In this document: positions 10,317 through 19,837 of the stretch, one piece after another
How the letters are laid out: each line of letters starts with the position of its first letter
Position numbering within the stretch: the stretch's first letter is position 1
NCBI RefSeq assembly: GCF_011761235.1
Contig: NZ_JAAOYW010000001.1
Span: 124,781 to 188,780, forward strand
Direction of reading: 5' to 3'
DNA length: 64,000 nucleotides
From: Frigoribacterium faeni
Lineage (GTDB): Bacteria > Actinomycetota > Actinomycetes > Actinomycetales > Microbacteriaceae
Made by a program: the position numbers and the translations under genes
The notes under the pieces: generated by a model
What the model was told of the DNA's origin: nothing
What the model saw: only the letters and a program-made list of their open reading frames with translations
The model's database searches: none

Positions 10317-10565
10317 CTACTTGCCGAAGTTCTTGTAGCGCGAGTTGAACTTCTCGACGCGACCGGCCGAGTCGAGGATGCGCTGCTTGCCCGTGTAGAA
10401 CGGGTGCGACTCGGACGAGATCTCGACGTCGATGACCGGGTAGGTCTCACCGTCGAGCTCGATGGTCTTGTCGCTCGTCGTCGTGGAGCGCGTGAGGAAC
10501 GTGGCGCCCGATGCGAGGTCGCGGAAGACGATCTGCTTGTACTCGGGGTGGATGTCGGTCTTCAT
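10317..10565 (-). CDS. rpmE2: 50S ribosomal protein L31 type B
   Basis: An 82-residue ribosomal protein of the large subunit that contacts 5S rRNA and bridges to the small subunit. It begins [17 protein letters not shown] and ends [10 protein letters not shown], as in type B L31. It lacks the four-cysteine zinc motif of type A, so it is the zinc-independent form. In other bacteria the type B gene is often repressed by Zur, but no Zur-like palindrome was recognised here. AGGACG upstream is a reasonable ribosome site, and TATCGT (10645-10650, minus strand) is a possible -10. Confidence 0.95.
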   Translation of the reverse strand: MKTDIHPEYKQIVFRDLASGATFLTRSTTTSDKTIELDGETYPVIDVEISSESHPFYTGKQRILDSAGRVEKFNSRYKNFGK

Positions 10566-10684
10566 GATCGTCCTAGGTCTAGCGGTGGATGGTGGTGTGA
10601 AGTTCGGGAGGCAGGTCGCACGAGTGCTCCGGGCCAGCTGTCAACGATACCAGACCACGGGGCCGGATCGAAGGAGGCGAGGGG

Positions 10685-11470
10685 TCAGCGAGCCGACCGT
10701 GCCGTGTAGCGGCCGTCCTCGGCCGTGACCTCGAGCTCGACGCCGAACGTGGCGCCGAGGGTCTCGGCCGTGACCACCTCGTCGATCGGACCGGAGGCGA
10801 CGACGCGGCCGCGGTCGAGGAGCAGCGCGTGGGTGAAGCCCCGCGGGATCTCCTCGACGTGGTGGGTGACCATGACGATGGCGGGCGCGCCGTCCGACTG
10901 CGCGTACCCGGACAGCATGCGGAGCAGTTCTTCGCGGGCGCCGAGGTCGAGGCTGGCGGCGGGCTCGTCGAGCAGCAGCAGCTCGGGGTCGGTCATGACC
11001 GCGCGGGCGATCTGGACGCGCTTCTGCTCGCCGTCGCTGAGCTCGCCGAAGGTGCGCTCCGACAGGTGGTCGAGGCTCCACTCGTCGAGCACCCGGTGGG
11101 CCCGGCGCACGTCGACCGTCTCGTACTCCTCGTTCCAGCGGCCCGTGACGGAGTACGCGGCGGTGAGGACGACGTCGACGACCTTCTCCTTCGCGGGGAT
11201 GCGTCGAGCGATGGTGGTCGAGGCGAACCCGATGCGCGGCCGCAGGTCGAAGAGGTCGACCTGGCCCAGGTCGCCGCCGAGCACCTCGGCGCGGCCGGAG
11301 CTCGGGTGGGTCTGGGCGGCGGCCACCTGCAGCAGCGACGACTTGCCCGCGCCGTTCGGGCCGAGGACGACCCAGCGCTCGTCCGAGTCGACGGTCCAGC
11401 TCAGCGAGTCGACGACGGGGACGCCGCCGCGGACGAGGGAGACATCGGTCAGCTGCAGGACGGTAGGCAT
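10685..11470 (-). CDS. ABC transporter ATP-binding protein
   Basis: A 261-residue single ABC ATPase. Walker A is GPNGAGKSS (from residue 37), the signature is FGELSDGEQKR, Walker B is ELLLLDEPAASLD and the switch His follows in MVTHHVEEIP. It resembles the ModF/YlmA-like stand-alone ATPases more than those with a partner permease. No membrane component is adjacent, so a transport role is not shown. The ATG at 11470 follows TAGGCT (11478-11483) by seven bases, and that box contains the TAG stop of glgA. Confidence 0.85.
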   Translation of the reverse strand: MPTVLQLTDVSLVRGGVPVVDSLSWTVDSDERWVVLGPNGAGKSSLLQVAAAQTHPSSGRAEVLGGDLGQVDLFDLRPRIGFASTTIARRIPAKEKVVDVVLTAAYSVTGRWNEEYETVDVRRAHRVLDEWSLDHLSERTFGELSDGEQKRVQIARAVMTDPELLLLDEPAASLDLGAREELLRMLSGYAQSDGAPAIVMVTHHVEEIPRGFTHALLLDRGRVVASGPIDEVVTAETLGATFGVELEVTAEDGRYTARSAR

Positions 11471-11483
11471 GGTCGACAGCCTA
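11471..11483 (-). promoter_or_regulatory. leaderless -10 box sharing the glgA stop codon
   Basis: On the minus strand TAGGCT reads from 11483 to 11478, seven bases before the ATG of the ABC ATPase. Its TAG is the stop codon of glgA. This allows expression separate from glgA. Confidence 0.5.
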
Positions 11484-12665
11484 GCGACGCAGGGTCTCGT
11501 AGACCTGGAGGGTGCGGCCCGCGATCCGCGACCAGGAGAACTCGCTCTCCGCGCGCATGCGCCCTGCCCGGCCCATCAGCCGGGCGAGCGCGGGGTCGGA
11601 CACGACCTCGGTCAGCGTCCGGGCCAGGTCGGCGACGAACTTCTCGGGGTCGAGGGGCGTGCCGGTGCCGTCCTGCGCCTGCTCGAGGGGGACGATGCGG
11701 CCGGTGAGGCCGTCGGCCACGACCTCGGGGATGCCGCCCGTGTCGGAGCCGACGACGGGGACGCCGCAGGCCATCGCCTCGAGGTTGACGATGCCGAGGG
11801 GCTCGTACACGGACGGGCAGACGAAGGTCGTGGCGGCGCTGAGCACCGCGCTGAGCTCGTGACGGGGCAGGACGCGCTCGATCCAGACCACGCCGGTCCG
11901 CTCCTCCTGCAGCTCATGGACGAGGCCGCTCACCTCGGCCATGATCTCGGGGGTGTCGGGAGCGCCGGCGCAGAGCACGAGCTGCACGTCGGCGGGCAGC
12001 AGCTTCGCGGCGCGGAGCAGGTAGGGCAGGCCCTTCTGGCGGGTGATGCGGCCGACGAAGACGACCGACGGGCGATCGGGGTCGATGCCGAGCCCGCGCA
12101 CGACCTCGGCGTCGTCGACGCGCTGCCAGGCCTCGAGGTCGATGCCGTTGTAGACGACGCTGACCTTCTGCTCGTCGATGCCCGGGTACGACCGCAGGAT
12201 GTCGCGGCGCATGCCCTCGCTGACGGCGATGACGGCGTCCGCGGTCTCGTAGGCCTGTCGCTCGATCCAGCTCGAGACGCGGTAGCCGCCGCCGAGCTGC
12301 TCGGCCTTCCACGGGCGCAGGGGCTCGAGGCTGTGGGCGGTGAGCACGTGGGGGACGTCGTGCAGCATCTGGGCGAGCTGCCCCGCGGCGTTGGCGTACC
12401 AGGTGTGGCTGTGCACGATGTCGGCGCCCGCGACGTCCTGCGCGATGCGCACGTCGGTGCCGAGGGTGCGCAGGGCGCCGTTCGCGGCCGACAGCTCGGC
12501 CAGGTCGGGGTAGCCCGTCGTGTCGGGCTCGGGGTCGACGTCGCCGAAGGCACGGACCTGCACCTCGATCGACTGCCTCAGCGCCTTCGCGAGCTCGACG
12601 ACGTGGACGCCGGCGCCTCCGTAGACGTTCGGCGGATATTCCTTGGTGATGACATCGACTCGCAC
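11481..12665 (-). CDS. glgA: actinobacterial glycogen synthase / maltose-1-phosphate synthase (GlgA/GlgM)
   Basis: A 394-residue GT4-type glucosyltransferase using ADP-glucose. It opens VRVDVITKEYPPNVYGGAGVHV, the family's KxGG-like substrate loop. The donor domain has VVFVGRITRQKGLPYLL and the E-x7-E element CPSVYEPLGIVNLEAMACG. In actinobacteria this family either elongates glycogen or makes maltose 1-phosphate for GlgE; sequence reading cannot separate the two. The GTG at 12665 is preferred over the ATG at 12671 because it matches the family start and lies seven bases after TACGGT (12673-12678). It is divergent from glgC, its substrate supplier. Confidence 0.9.
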   Translation of the reverse strand: MRVDVITKEYPPNVYGGAGVHVVELAKALRQSIEVQVRAFGDVDPEPDTTGYPDLAELSAANGALRTLGTDVRIAQDVAGADIVHSHTWYANAAGQLAQMLHDVPHVLTAHSLEPLRPWKAEQLGGGYRVSSWIERQAYETADAVIAVSEGMRRDILRSYPGIDEQKVSVVYNGIDLEAWQRVDDAEVVRGLGIDPDRPSVVFVGRITRQKGLPYLLRAAKLLPADVQLVLCAGAPDTPEIMAEVSGLVHELQEERTGVVWIERVLPRHELSAVLSAATTFVCPSVYEPLGIVNLEAMACGVPVVGSDTGGIPEVVADGLTGRIVPLEQAQDGTGTPLDPEKFVADLARTLTEVVSDPALARLMGRAGRMRAESEFSWSRIAGRTLQVYETLRR

Positions 12666-12712
12666 GAGCATCACCGTAGTCGTGCGGCTCGGAAACGTGC
12701 CATTCTGGCCGC
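12666..12712. promoter_or_regulatory. divergent glgA/glgC promoter region
   Basis: On the minus strand TACGGT (12673-12678) lies seven bases before the glgA GTG. On the plus strand CATTCT (12701-12706) lies six bases before the glgC ATG; this box is weaker, lacking the leading T. The 22 bases between them would hold any shared regulator site. No palindrome was recognised. Confidence 0.5.
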
Positions 12713-13954
12713 ATGGCATCAAAGAAGATCTTCGGCATCGTCCTGGCGGGGGGCGAGGGCAAGCGCCTCATGCCGCTCACCGCCGACCGGGCCAAGCCCG
12801 CGGTCCCCTTCGGCGGCAACTACCGCCTCATCGACTTCGCGCTCTCGAACCTCATCAACTCGGGTCTGCGCCAGATCGTCGTCCTGACGCAGTACAAGTC
12901 GCACAGCCTCGACCGCCACGTCTCGCAGACCTGGTCGATCGAGGGGCTCCTGGGCGCGTACGTGGCCTCGGTGCCGGCCCAGCAGCGCCTCGGCAAGCGG
13001 TGGTTCGCCGGCAGCGCCGACGCCATCCTGCAGAGCCTCAACCTGCTGCGCGACGAGAAGCCCGACATCGTCGTCGTGGTCGGCGCCGACCACGTCTACC
13101 GGATGGACTTCGAGCAGATGGTGGAGGCGCACATCGCCTCGGGCGCCGGCGTCACCGTCGCGGCCATCCGCCAGCCGATCTCGCTCGCCGACCAGTTCGG
13201 CGTCATCGAGGTCGACGGCGACGACCCGACCCGCATCGGCCGGTTCCTCGAGAAGCCGACCGACGCGACCGGTCTGCCCGACTCCCCCGACGAGATCCTC
13301 GCCTCGATGGGCAACTACGTCTTCGACGCCGACGTGCTGATCGACGCCGTGCTGCGCGACGGCGAGAAGCCGGACTCGAACCACGACATGGGCGGCGACA
13401 TCGTGCCGGACTTCGTCTCGCGGGGCGACGCGGCCGTCTACGACCTGAACCGCAACGACGTCCCGGGCTCGACCGAGCGCGACCGCTACTACTGGCGCGA
13501 CGTCGGCACCATCGACTCGTTCTACGACGCGCACCGCGACCTCATCTCGGCGCTGCCGATCTTCAACCTCTACAACACCGACTGGCCGATCTTCAGCCAA
13601 CAGCTCAACTCGCCGCCCGCCAAGTTCGTCCGCGACGGCCTGGGCAACCTGGGCACGACGATCGACTCGGTGGTCTCGCTCGGGTCGCTCCTCTCCGGCG
13701 CCCACGTCGAGCGCAGCGTGCTCGGCCCGTGGTGCACCCTCGACTCGGGCTCCCGCGTCGTCGACTCGATCGTCTTCGAGCGGGCGCACATCGGGCCGAA
13801 CGCCACGGTCAACCGCGCGATCCTCGACAAGGACGTCGTCATCGCCGAGGGCGCCTCGGTCGGCGTCGACGCCGAGGCCGACCGGGCGCGAGGCTTCACC
13901 GTGACGCCGTCGGGCATCACCGTCGTGGGCAAGGGCGTCCGCGTCGACCGCTGA
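12713..13954 (+). CDS. glgC: glucose-1-phosphate adenylyltransferase (ADP-glucose pyrophosphorylase)
   Basis: A 413-residue enzyme that makes ADP-glucose from ATP and glucose 1-phosphate, the committed step to glycogen. The nucleotidyltransferase signature [19 protein letters not shown] is at the N-terminus, with [10 protein letters not shown] following. [10 protein letters not shown] carries the catalytic Asp, and [10 protein letters not shown] binds glucose 1-phosphate. The C-terminal ~120 residues form the left-handed beta-helix (hexapeptide-like) domain. Family length is 400-430. It stands alone, back to back with glgA, in a window rich in hexose-phosphate genes. Allosteric control by sugar phosphates is expected from the family. 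Confidence 0.96.
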   Translation: MASKKIFGIVLAGGEGKRLMPLTADRAKPAVPFGGNYRLIDFALSNLINSGLRQIVVLTQYKSHSLDRHVSQTWSIEGLLGAYVASVPAQQRLGKRWFAGSADAILQSLNLLRDEKPDIVVVVGADHVYRMDFEQMVEAHIASGAGVTVAAIRQPISLADQFGVIEVDGDDPTRIGRFLEKPTDATGLPDSPDEILASMGNYVFDADVLIDAVLRDGEKPDSNHDMGGDIVPDFVSRGDAAVYDLNRNDVPGSTERDRYYWRDVGTIDSFYDAHRDLISALPIFNLYNTDWPIFSQQLNSPPAKFVRDGLGNLGTTIDSVVSLGSLLSGAHVERSVLGPWCTLDSGSRVVDSIVFERAHIGPNATVNRAILDKDVVIAEGASVGVDAEADRARGFTVTPSGITVVGKGVRVDR

Positions 13955-14024
13955 CGCCGCCGGGCCCGCCTCGTCGCCGTGACGCACGGTGACGTCGCGG
14001 GCCGGTCGCGTCTCGGCCGGACGT

Positions 14025-14036
14025 TAGGGTGATCGC
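14025..14036 (+). promoter_or_regulatory. leaderless -10 box of serB
   Basis: TAGGGT at 14025-14030 is six bases before the GTG at 14037. No ribosome-binding sequence fits in the gap. Confidence 0.5.
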
Positions 14037-14675
14037 GTGCCCCGCTTCCTGACCGTCCTCGACGTCGACTCCACTCTCATCGAGGACGAGGTCATCGAGA
14101 TCCTCGCCGAGGCCGCCGGCTCGCGCGACGAGGTCGCCGCGATCACCGAGCGGGCCATGGCGGGCGAGCTCGACTTCGCCGAGAGCCTGCACGCCCGGGT
14201 CGCCACGCTCGCCGGGCTGCCCTCGTCCGTGTTCGCGGACGCCGCCTCGCGCATCCGCGTCACCGCCGGCGTCCCCGAGCTGGTCGCCGGGCTGCACGCC
14301 CACGGCAGCGTCGTCGGCGTCGTCTCCGGCGGGTTCCACGAGGTGCTCGACCCCATCGCCGACGGTCTCGGCCTCGACTTCTGGCGGGCCAACCGGCTCG
14401 AGGTCGTCGACGGCACGCTGACCGGCCGCGTCGAGGGCCCCGTCGTCGACGCCGCGGGCAAGGCCGCGGCCCTCCGCGAGTGGGCCGAGGAGGCGGGGGT
14501 CGCCTCCGCCCACACGGTCGCCGTCGGCGACGGGGCCAACGACCTGCTGATGATGGAGGCCGCCGCGCTCTCCGTGGCCTTCAACGCCAAGCCCCGCGTG
14601 CGGGACAGGGCCGACGTCGTCGTCACGCACTGCGACCTGTCGCAGGTGCTGCCCCTCCTCGGCCTGCGCGGCTGA
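14037..14675 (+). CDS. serB: phosphoserine phosphatase (HAD family)
   Basis: A 212-residue HAD phosphatase that makes L-serine from phosphoserine. Motif I is LDVDSTLIEDEV with nucleophile Asp9 and Asp11, motif II is VVSGGFHEV, and motif IV is AVGDGANDLLMM. There is no N-terminal ACT domain, unlike mycobacterial SerB2, so this is the short form. The GTG start sits six bases after TAGGGT. It is convergent with fabG, with only 37 bases between the stops. Closely related HAD enzymes on other phosphates cannot be excluded. Confidence 0.9.
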   Translation: MPRFLTVLDVDSTLIEDEVIEILAEAAGSRDEVAAITERAMAGELDFAESLHARVATLAGLPSSVFADAASRIRVTAGVPELVAGLHAHGSVVGVVSGGFHEVLDPIADGLGLDFWRANRLEVVDGTLTGRVEGPVVDAAGKAAALREWAEEAGVASAHTVAVGDGANDLLMMEAAALSVAFNAKPRVRDRADVVVTHCDLSQVLPLLGLRG

Positions 14676-14712
14676 GGCGGCCGGGCCGACGGCCTGCCGG
14701 CGGGCTGCCGGC

Positions 14713-15423
14713 CTAGTGGCCCATGCCCAGGCCGCCGTCGACCGGGACGACCGCGCCCGAGATGTACCCGGCGTCGTCGCTCGCCAGCCAGGTGATCGCC
14801 TTGGCGACCTCGGCCGCGGTCCCGAAGCGGCCGGCCGGGATGCTCTTCTTGTAGTCGGCCTGCTGCTCCTCGGGGAGCACCGCCGTCATGTCGGTCTCGA
14901 CGAACCCCGGGGCCACGACGTTCGCGGTGATGCCGCGGGCGCCCACCTCCCGCGTCAGCGACCGGGCGAAGCCGACGAGGGCCGCCTTCGACGCCGAGTA
15001 GTTGGCCTGTCCGGCCCCGCCGAGCAGCCCGACGACGCTCGACACGAGCACGATGCGGCCGAAGCGGGCCTTGAGCATCCCCTTCGAGGCGCGCTTCACG
15101 ACGCGGAACGCGCCGCCCAGGTTGGTGTCGACGACCGAGGTGAAGTCGTCCTCCGTCATGCGCATGAGGAGGCCGTCCTTGGTGATGCCGGCGTTGGCCA
15201 CGACCACCTCGACGGGACCGAGCTCGGCCTCGACGGCGGTGAATGCCGCGTCCACGCTCGCGGCGTCGGTCACGTCGGCGACGACCGTGAGGGTGCCCTC
15301 GGGGCCCTGTCCGCTGCGGGCGGTGACGGCCACGCGGTGTCCCTGGGCGACGAACTCCTCGGCGATGGCGAACCCGATGCCTCGGTTGCCGCCGGTGACG
15401 AGGACGGTGCGGGGGGTGGTCAT
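14713..15423 (-). CDS. fabG: 3-oxoacyl-ACP reductase (SDR family)
   Basis: A 236-residue classical short-chain dehydrogenase. The cofactor motif TGGNRGIG is at 10-17, NAG follows at the end of strand 4 (VVANAGITKD), and the catalytic set is Ser in SSVVG with YSASK for Tyr and Lys. It is close to mycobacterial-type FabG1/MabA, which reduces 3-ketoacyl-ACP with NADPH in fatty-acid elongation. The ATG at 15421-15423 has GAGGAG upstream, and TAGGCT (15479-15484, minus strand) is a likely -10. No other fatty-acid genes are adjacent, so a different keto substrate remains possible. Confidence 0.85.
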   Translation of the reverse strand: MTTPRTVLVTGGNRGIGFAIAEEFVAQGHRVAVTARSGQGPEGTLTVVADVTDAASVDAAFTAVEAELGPVEVVVANAGITKDGLLMRMTEDDFTSVVDTNLGGAFRVVKRASKGMLKARFGRIVLVSSVVGLLGGAGQANYSASKAALVGFARSLTREVGARGITANVVAPGFVETDMTAVLPEEQQADYKKSIPAGRFGTAAEVAKAITWLASDDAGYISGAVVPVDGGLGMGH

Positions 15424-15478
15424 GGTGGTGCTCCTCGGGATCGACGACGGGGGTGCTCTGGTCCGGGGACCGCGTGCC

Positions 15479-15484
15479 AGCCTA
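15479..15484 (-). promoter_or_regulatory. candidate -10 box of fabG
   Basis: TAGGCT on the minus strand, about 55 bases before the fabG start. The transcript would carry a short leader with a GAGGAG ribosome site. Confidence 0.4.
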
Positions 15485-15549
15485 CTGTCGGTCGTCGGAG
15501 TTACGATCGTGCTGCGCGCCGACCCTCGGCGTCCCGAGCCCGTGAGGCC

Positions 15550-15891
15550 ATGAAGACATCGAACCCGATCACCACGCTCCCCCCGTCGCCTGCTGACGAC
15601 CGTCACGCGCGCATGCGCCGTTACCTGCTGGCGACGGGCATCCGCATCGTGTGCATCGCCCTCTGCTTCGTCATCCCCCTCAGCTGGTGGACGCTGATCC
15701 CCGTCCTCGGCGCCGTCGTCATCCCCTACGTGGCCGTCGTGCTCGCGAACGTCGGCCACGAGACGGGCCAAGATGTCGAGCGCCCCGGCGGCGTCGAGGT
15801 CTGGCGCGCACCGCAGCAGCCGTGGTCGCCGCCCGCCCCGCACGACCCCGACGACGACCCCGTGGTCGGCGCCGACGGGGTGCCGCGGTGA
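15550..15891 (+). CDS. DUF3099-like small membrane protein
   Basis: A 113-residue protein with two closely spaced hydrophobic segments (about 24-46 and 50-68), separated by the turn SWW. A hydrophilic, Pro/Asp-rich C-terminal tail follows. This matches actinobacterial DUF3099 proteins, whose function is unknown. The ATG at 15550 was chosen over upstream in-frame codons because the protein similarity and hydrophobic pattern begin after it. The stop overlaps the next ATG by one base (TGATG). Its placement before the small Cys protein and SURF1 suggests a link to membrane or oxidase biogenesis, which is only inference. Confidence 0.75.
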   Translation: MKTSNPITTLPPSPADDRHARMRRYLLATGIRIVCIALCFVIPLSWWTLIPVLGAVVIPYVAVVLANVGHETGQDVERPGGVEVWRAPQQPWSPPAPHDPDDDPVVGADGVPR

Positions 15892-16136
15892 TGCTCGGCA
15901 TCGGGCAGCCGGGCCCCGGCGACGTCCAGTGCTCCCGAGCGGGCTGCACCGAGGCGGCCGTGCACGCCGTCAACTGGCGCAACCCCAAGATCCACGGCCT
16001 CGAGCGCGTCAAGGTCTGGTCGGCCTGCGACGAGCACGTGGGCTACCTCGCCGAGTTCCTCCGTGCCCGCGACTTCCCCGTCGTCCTGACGCCCGCGGGC
16101 GAGACGGTCGAGCGGGTCGAGCAGGAGGCGCGGTGA
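15891..16136 (+). CDS. small conserved-type protein with a possible zinc site
   Basis: An 81-residue soluble protein that I do not recognise by name. It contains Cys14 and Cys19 (CSRAGC) and Cys46 with His49 (CDEH), a spacing that could bind one zinc or other metal. There is no signal peptide. The ATG at 15891 overlaps the DUF3099 stop; a GTG one codon earlier is also possible. Its own stop overlaps the SURF1 start by four bases (GTGA). Tight coupling on both sides says it is real and co-expressed with SURF1. Confidence 0.75.
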   Translation: MLGIGQPGPGDVQCSRAGCTEAAVHAVNWRNPKIHGLERVKVWSACDEHVGYLAEFLRARDFPVVLTPAGETVERVEQEAR

Positions 16137-17005
16137 GGGCGCCCGGGTCGGTCACGGCCCGCACCACCCCCGCCACGAAGTGGCTGGGGTACCTCGCGGT
16201 CGTCGTCGTCTTCGCGACGATCTGCGGCCTGCTCGCCCACTGGCAGTGGAGCAGGCACGAAGAGAAGGCCGCCGTCGTCCGCCAGCTCGAGCAGCGCTAC
16301 GACGCGACGCCCGTCCCCCTGCAGGAGGCGCTGCCCGAGTTGTCCTCGTACGACCCGGCCCTCGAGTGGCAGCCCGTCTCGATGACCGGGCGCTACCTCG
16401 TCGACGACGAGCTGCTCGTCCGCAACAGGCCCCTCAACGGCCAGCCCGGCTTCGACGTCCTCGTGCCGTTCCAGGTGACCGGAGGCGACGTCTTCGTGGT
16501 CGACCGCGGCTGGGTGCCGACGGGCAACGACCAGGACGCCCCCGACGAGGTGCCGGCTCCCCCGACGGGCGAGGTGACCGTCACCGCCCGGCTCAAGCCG
16601 GGCGAGCCCGCCCTCGGCGACCGGACCGGCGTCCCGGGCACGAACCAGATCGCGACGATCCAGCTCAGCGAGGTGCAGAAGCGCGTCGACGGCGACATCT
16701 ACCGGGCCGCGTACGGCGAGCTCGTCTCGGAGGACCCTGCCCCTGCCGAGGCGCCCGTCAAGGCCAGCGCGCCCGAGATCGACACGGGCCTGAACCTGTC
16801 GTACTTCGTGCAGTGGATCATGTTCGCGGTCGGTGCCTTCGGGTTCCTCTTCTACGTCTTCCGCCAGGAACGCCGCAACCGCCTGCTCGACGAGGCCGAC
16901 GACGAGACCCCGGAGGAGGCGGCCGAGCGAGAGCGCCGACGAGCGTCGCGCCCCCGCGCCGACCACGAAGAAGAGGACGAGCTGCTCGACGCCGCCGGCC
17001 GCTGA
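16133..17005 (+). CDS. SURF1 family cytochrome oxidase assembly protein
   Basis: A 290-residue membrane protein. It has one N-terminal transmembrane segment (about 15-37, WLGYLAVVVVFATICG) and one near residues 225-245 (FVQWIMFAVGAFGFLFYVF), with a large extracytoplasmic domain between. Conserved SURF1 features are the HWQW start, LLVRNRPLNGQPGFDVLVPF and VDRGWVP. A charged C-terminal tail rich in Glu and Arg follows. SURF1 aids insertion of haem A or copper into cytochrome c oxidase subunit I, which fits ctaA and ctaB 7-9 kb away. The GTG start is coupled to the preceding small gene. Confidence 0.9.
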   Translation: MRAPGSVTARTTPATKWLGYLAVVVVFATICGLLAHWQWSRHEEKAAVVRQLEQRYDATPVPLQEALPELSSYDPALEWQPVSMTGRYLVDDELLVRNRPLNGQPGFDVLVPFQVTGGDVFVVDRGWVPTGNDQDAPDEVPAPPTGEVTVTARLKPGEPALGDRTGVPGTNQIATIQLSEVQKRVDGDIYRAAYGELVSEDPAPAEAPVKASAPEIDTGLNLSYFVQWIMFAVGAFGFLFYVFRQERRNRLLDEADDETPEEAAERERRRASRPRADHEEEDELLDAAGR

Positions 17006-17023
17006 GCCGCACCGAGGCCCGTG

Positions 17024-17065
17024 CACGACGACGCCGCCCGGAGGTGTCCGGGCGGCGTCGTCGTG
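17024..17065. terminator. strong bidirectional hairpin terminator
   Basis: A perfect 19-base-pair stem (17024-17042 with 17047-17065) closed by loop GGTG. It separates convergent SURF1 and ABC-F genes. No T-tract is present. Confidence 0.85.
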
Positions 17066-17077
17066 TGCAGGCCCGCG

Positions 17078-18676
<1,599 letters not shown>

Positions 18677-18826
18677 AGCAGAAGTCCAATCGATTGGGGA
18701 GATGTCCACAACGGGGCCCGGTGGAGGGCCGCCTCTAGGATGAGGACGTCGCGTGGAGAGGGGTCGCAGCACTGCGCTGCCGACCAGCCGCTCGGCCGAT
18801 CAACCTACCCATTCTAGGAGACTCGC

Positions 18827-19432
18827 ATGACTGACACCGCCGCAACGATCTCGCGGCCGGTCCTCGCCGACCGGCTCGTGGCCCGCAGCTGGGCGACCGA
18901 CGTGGCCCTGGTGCTCGGCGGGGTCGGCTTCACCGCGGCCCTGGCGCAGGTGCAGGTGCCGATGTGGCCCGTGCCCATCACGGGTCAGACCCTCGCGGTG
19001 ATGCTCGTGGGCGCGACGCTCGGCGCCCGTCGGGGCGCCCTGTCCATGCTGACGTACCTCGTCCTCGGCGTCGCCGGGCTCCCGATCTTCGCCGAGTTCA
19101 CCGGCGGCCCGCTCAGCGTCCTGCGCCCGAGCTTCGGGTTCGTCCTCGGATTCGTCCCCGCCGCCCTGGTCATCGGCTGGCTCTCGCAGCGCGACTGGGA
19201 CAAGAAGTGGTGGCTGTCGGCGGTGGCGTTCTTCCTGGCGAGCCTCATCCCGTTCGCGACAGGTCTCCCCTACATGGCCGTCGTCCTCGCTCAGCTCGGC
19301 GTCGACGCGTCCCTCGGCAACGTCCTGGCCCTGGGCGTCTACCCGTTCATCGTGGGCGGCGTCGCCAAGTGGCTCATCGCCGCGTCGGCGCTGCCGCTGG
19401 CCTGGCGCGCCCTGGGGCGTCTCGGCCGCTGA
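18827..19432 (+). CDS. bioY: biotin ECF transporter substrate-binding protein BioY
   Basis: A 201-residue membrane protein with about six hydrophobic segments. It is the S-component that binds biotin and works alone or with the shared EcfA/EcfT energising module. The VPMWPVPITGQTLAVMLVGATLG segment and LVLGVAGLPIFAEFTGG are characteristic. AGGAG at 18816-18820 lies six bases before the ATG. BioM and BioN are not adjacent, so the module would be elsewhere or absent. It is monocistronic, ending at a very strong hairpin. No BirA or BioR operator was recognised. Confidence 0.92.
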   Translation: MTDTAATISRPVLADRLVARSWATDVALVLGGVGFTAALAQVQVPMWPVPITGQTLAVMLVGATLGARRGALSMLTYLVLGVAGLPIFAEFTGGPLSVLRPSFGFVLGFVPAALVIGWLSQRDWDKKWWLSAVAFFLASLIPFATGLPYMAVVLAQLGVDASLGNVLALGVYPFIVGGVAKWLIAASALPLAWRALGRLGR

Positions 19433-19445
19433 CGCCGCCTCCCCG

Positions 19446-19493
19446 CGCACGACGAGAGCCCCGGTCGATCCCGACCGGGGCTCTCGTCGTGCG
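19446..19493. terminator. very strong bidirectional hairpin terminator
   Basis: A perfect 22-base-pair stem (19446-19467 with 19472-19493) closed by loop ATCC, between convergent bioY and the suf operon. It is the longest perfect hairpin I saw in the window and has no T-tract. Confidence 0.88.
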
Positions 19494-19502
19494 TGCGGCG
19501 TC

Positions 19503-19835
19503 CTAGATGGAGAAGCCGATGGCCCGCATCATGTCCCGACCGTCGTCGGTGATGCGGTCCGGGCCCCACGGGGGCATCCAGACCCAGTTGATGCGGAACG
19601 CGTCGACGACGCCGTCGAGCGCGTTCGCCGTGTCGGCCTCGATCACGTCGGTGAGCGGGCAGCCCGCCGACGTCAGCGTCATGCTGATGATGAGGGCGTT
19701 CTCGTGCTCCTCGTCCATGGCGAGGTCGTAGATGAGGCCGAGGTCGACGATGTTCACCCCGAGCTCGGGGTCGACGACCTCCTTCAGGGCCTCGATGGTC
19801 GCGTCGAACTTCTCGGGGGCGAGAGCGACGGCCAT
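19503..19835 (-). CDS. sufT: SufT-like metal-sulfur cluster assembly protein (MIP18/DUF59 family)
   Basis: A 110-residue MIP18-family protein that assists maturation of Fe-S proteins. Conserved features are EVVDPELGVNIVDLGLIYDL near residues 18-37, TSAGCPL with the conserved Cys, and WVWMPPWGPDRI near the end. It is the last gene of the suf operon, starting two bases after the sufC stop. Its context supports a role as an accessory factor or carrier. Operon co-expression is expected from the promoter upstream of sufB. Confidence 0.88.
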   Translation of the reverse strand: MAVALAPEKFDATIEALKEVVDPELGVNIVDLGLIYDLAMDEEHENALIISMTLTSAGCPLTDVIEADTANALDGVVDAFRINWVWMPPWGPDRITDDGRDMMRAIGFSI

Positions 19836-19837
19836 GG

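Noticed and set aside
10317-10565. Zur operator for L31 type B
   Set aside because: The upstream region was read for an AT-rich Zur-like palindrome and none was found, so zinc control is not claimed.
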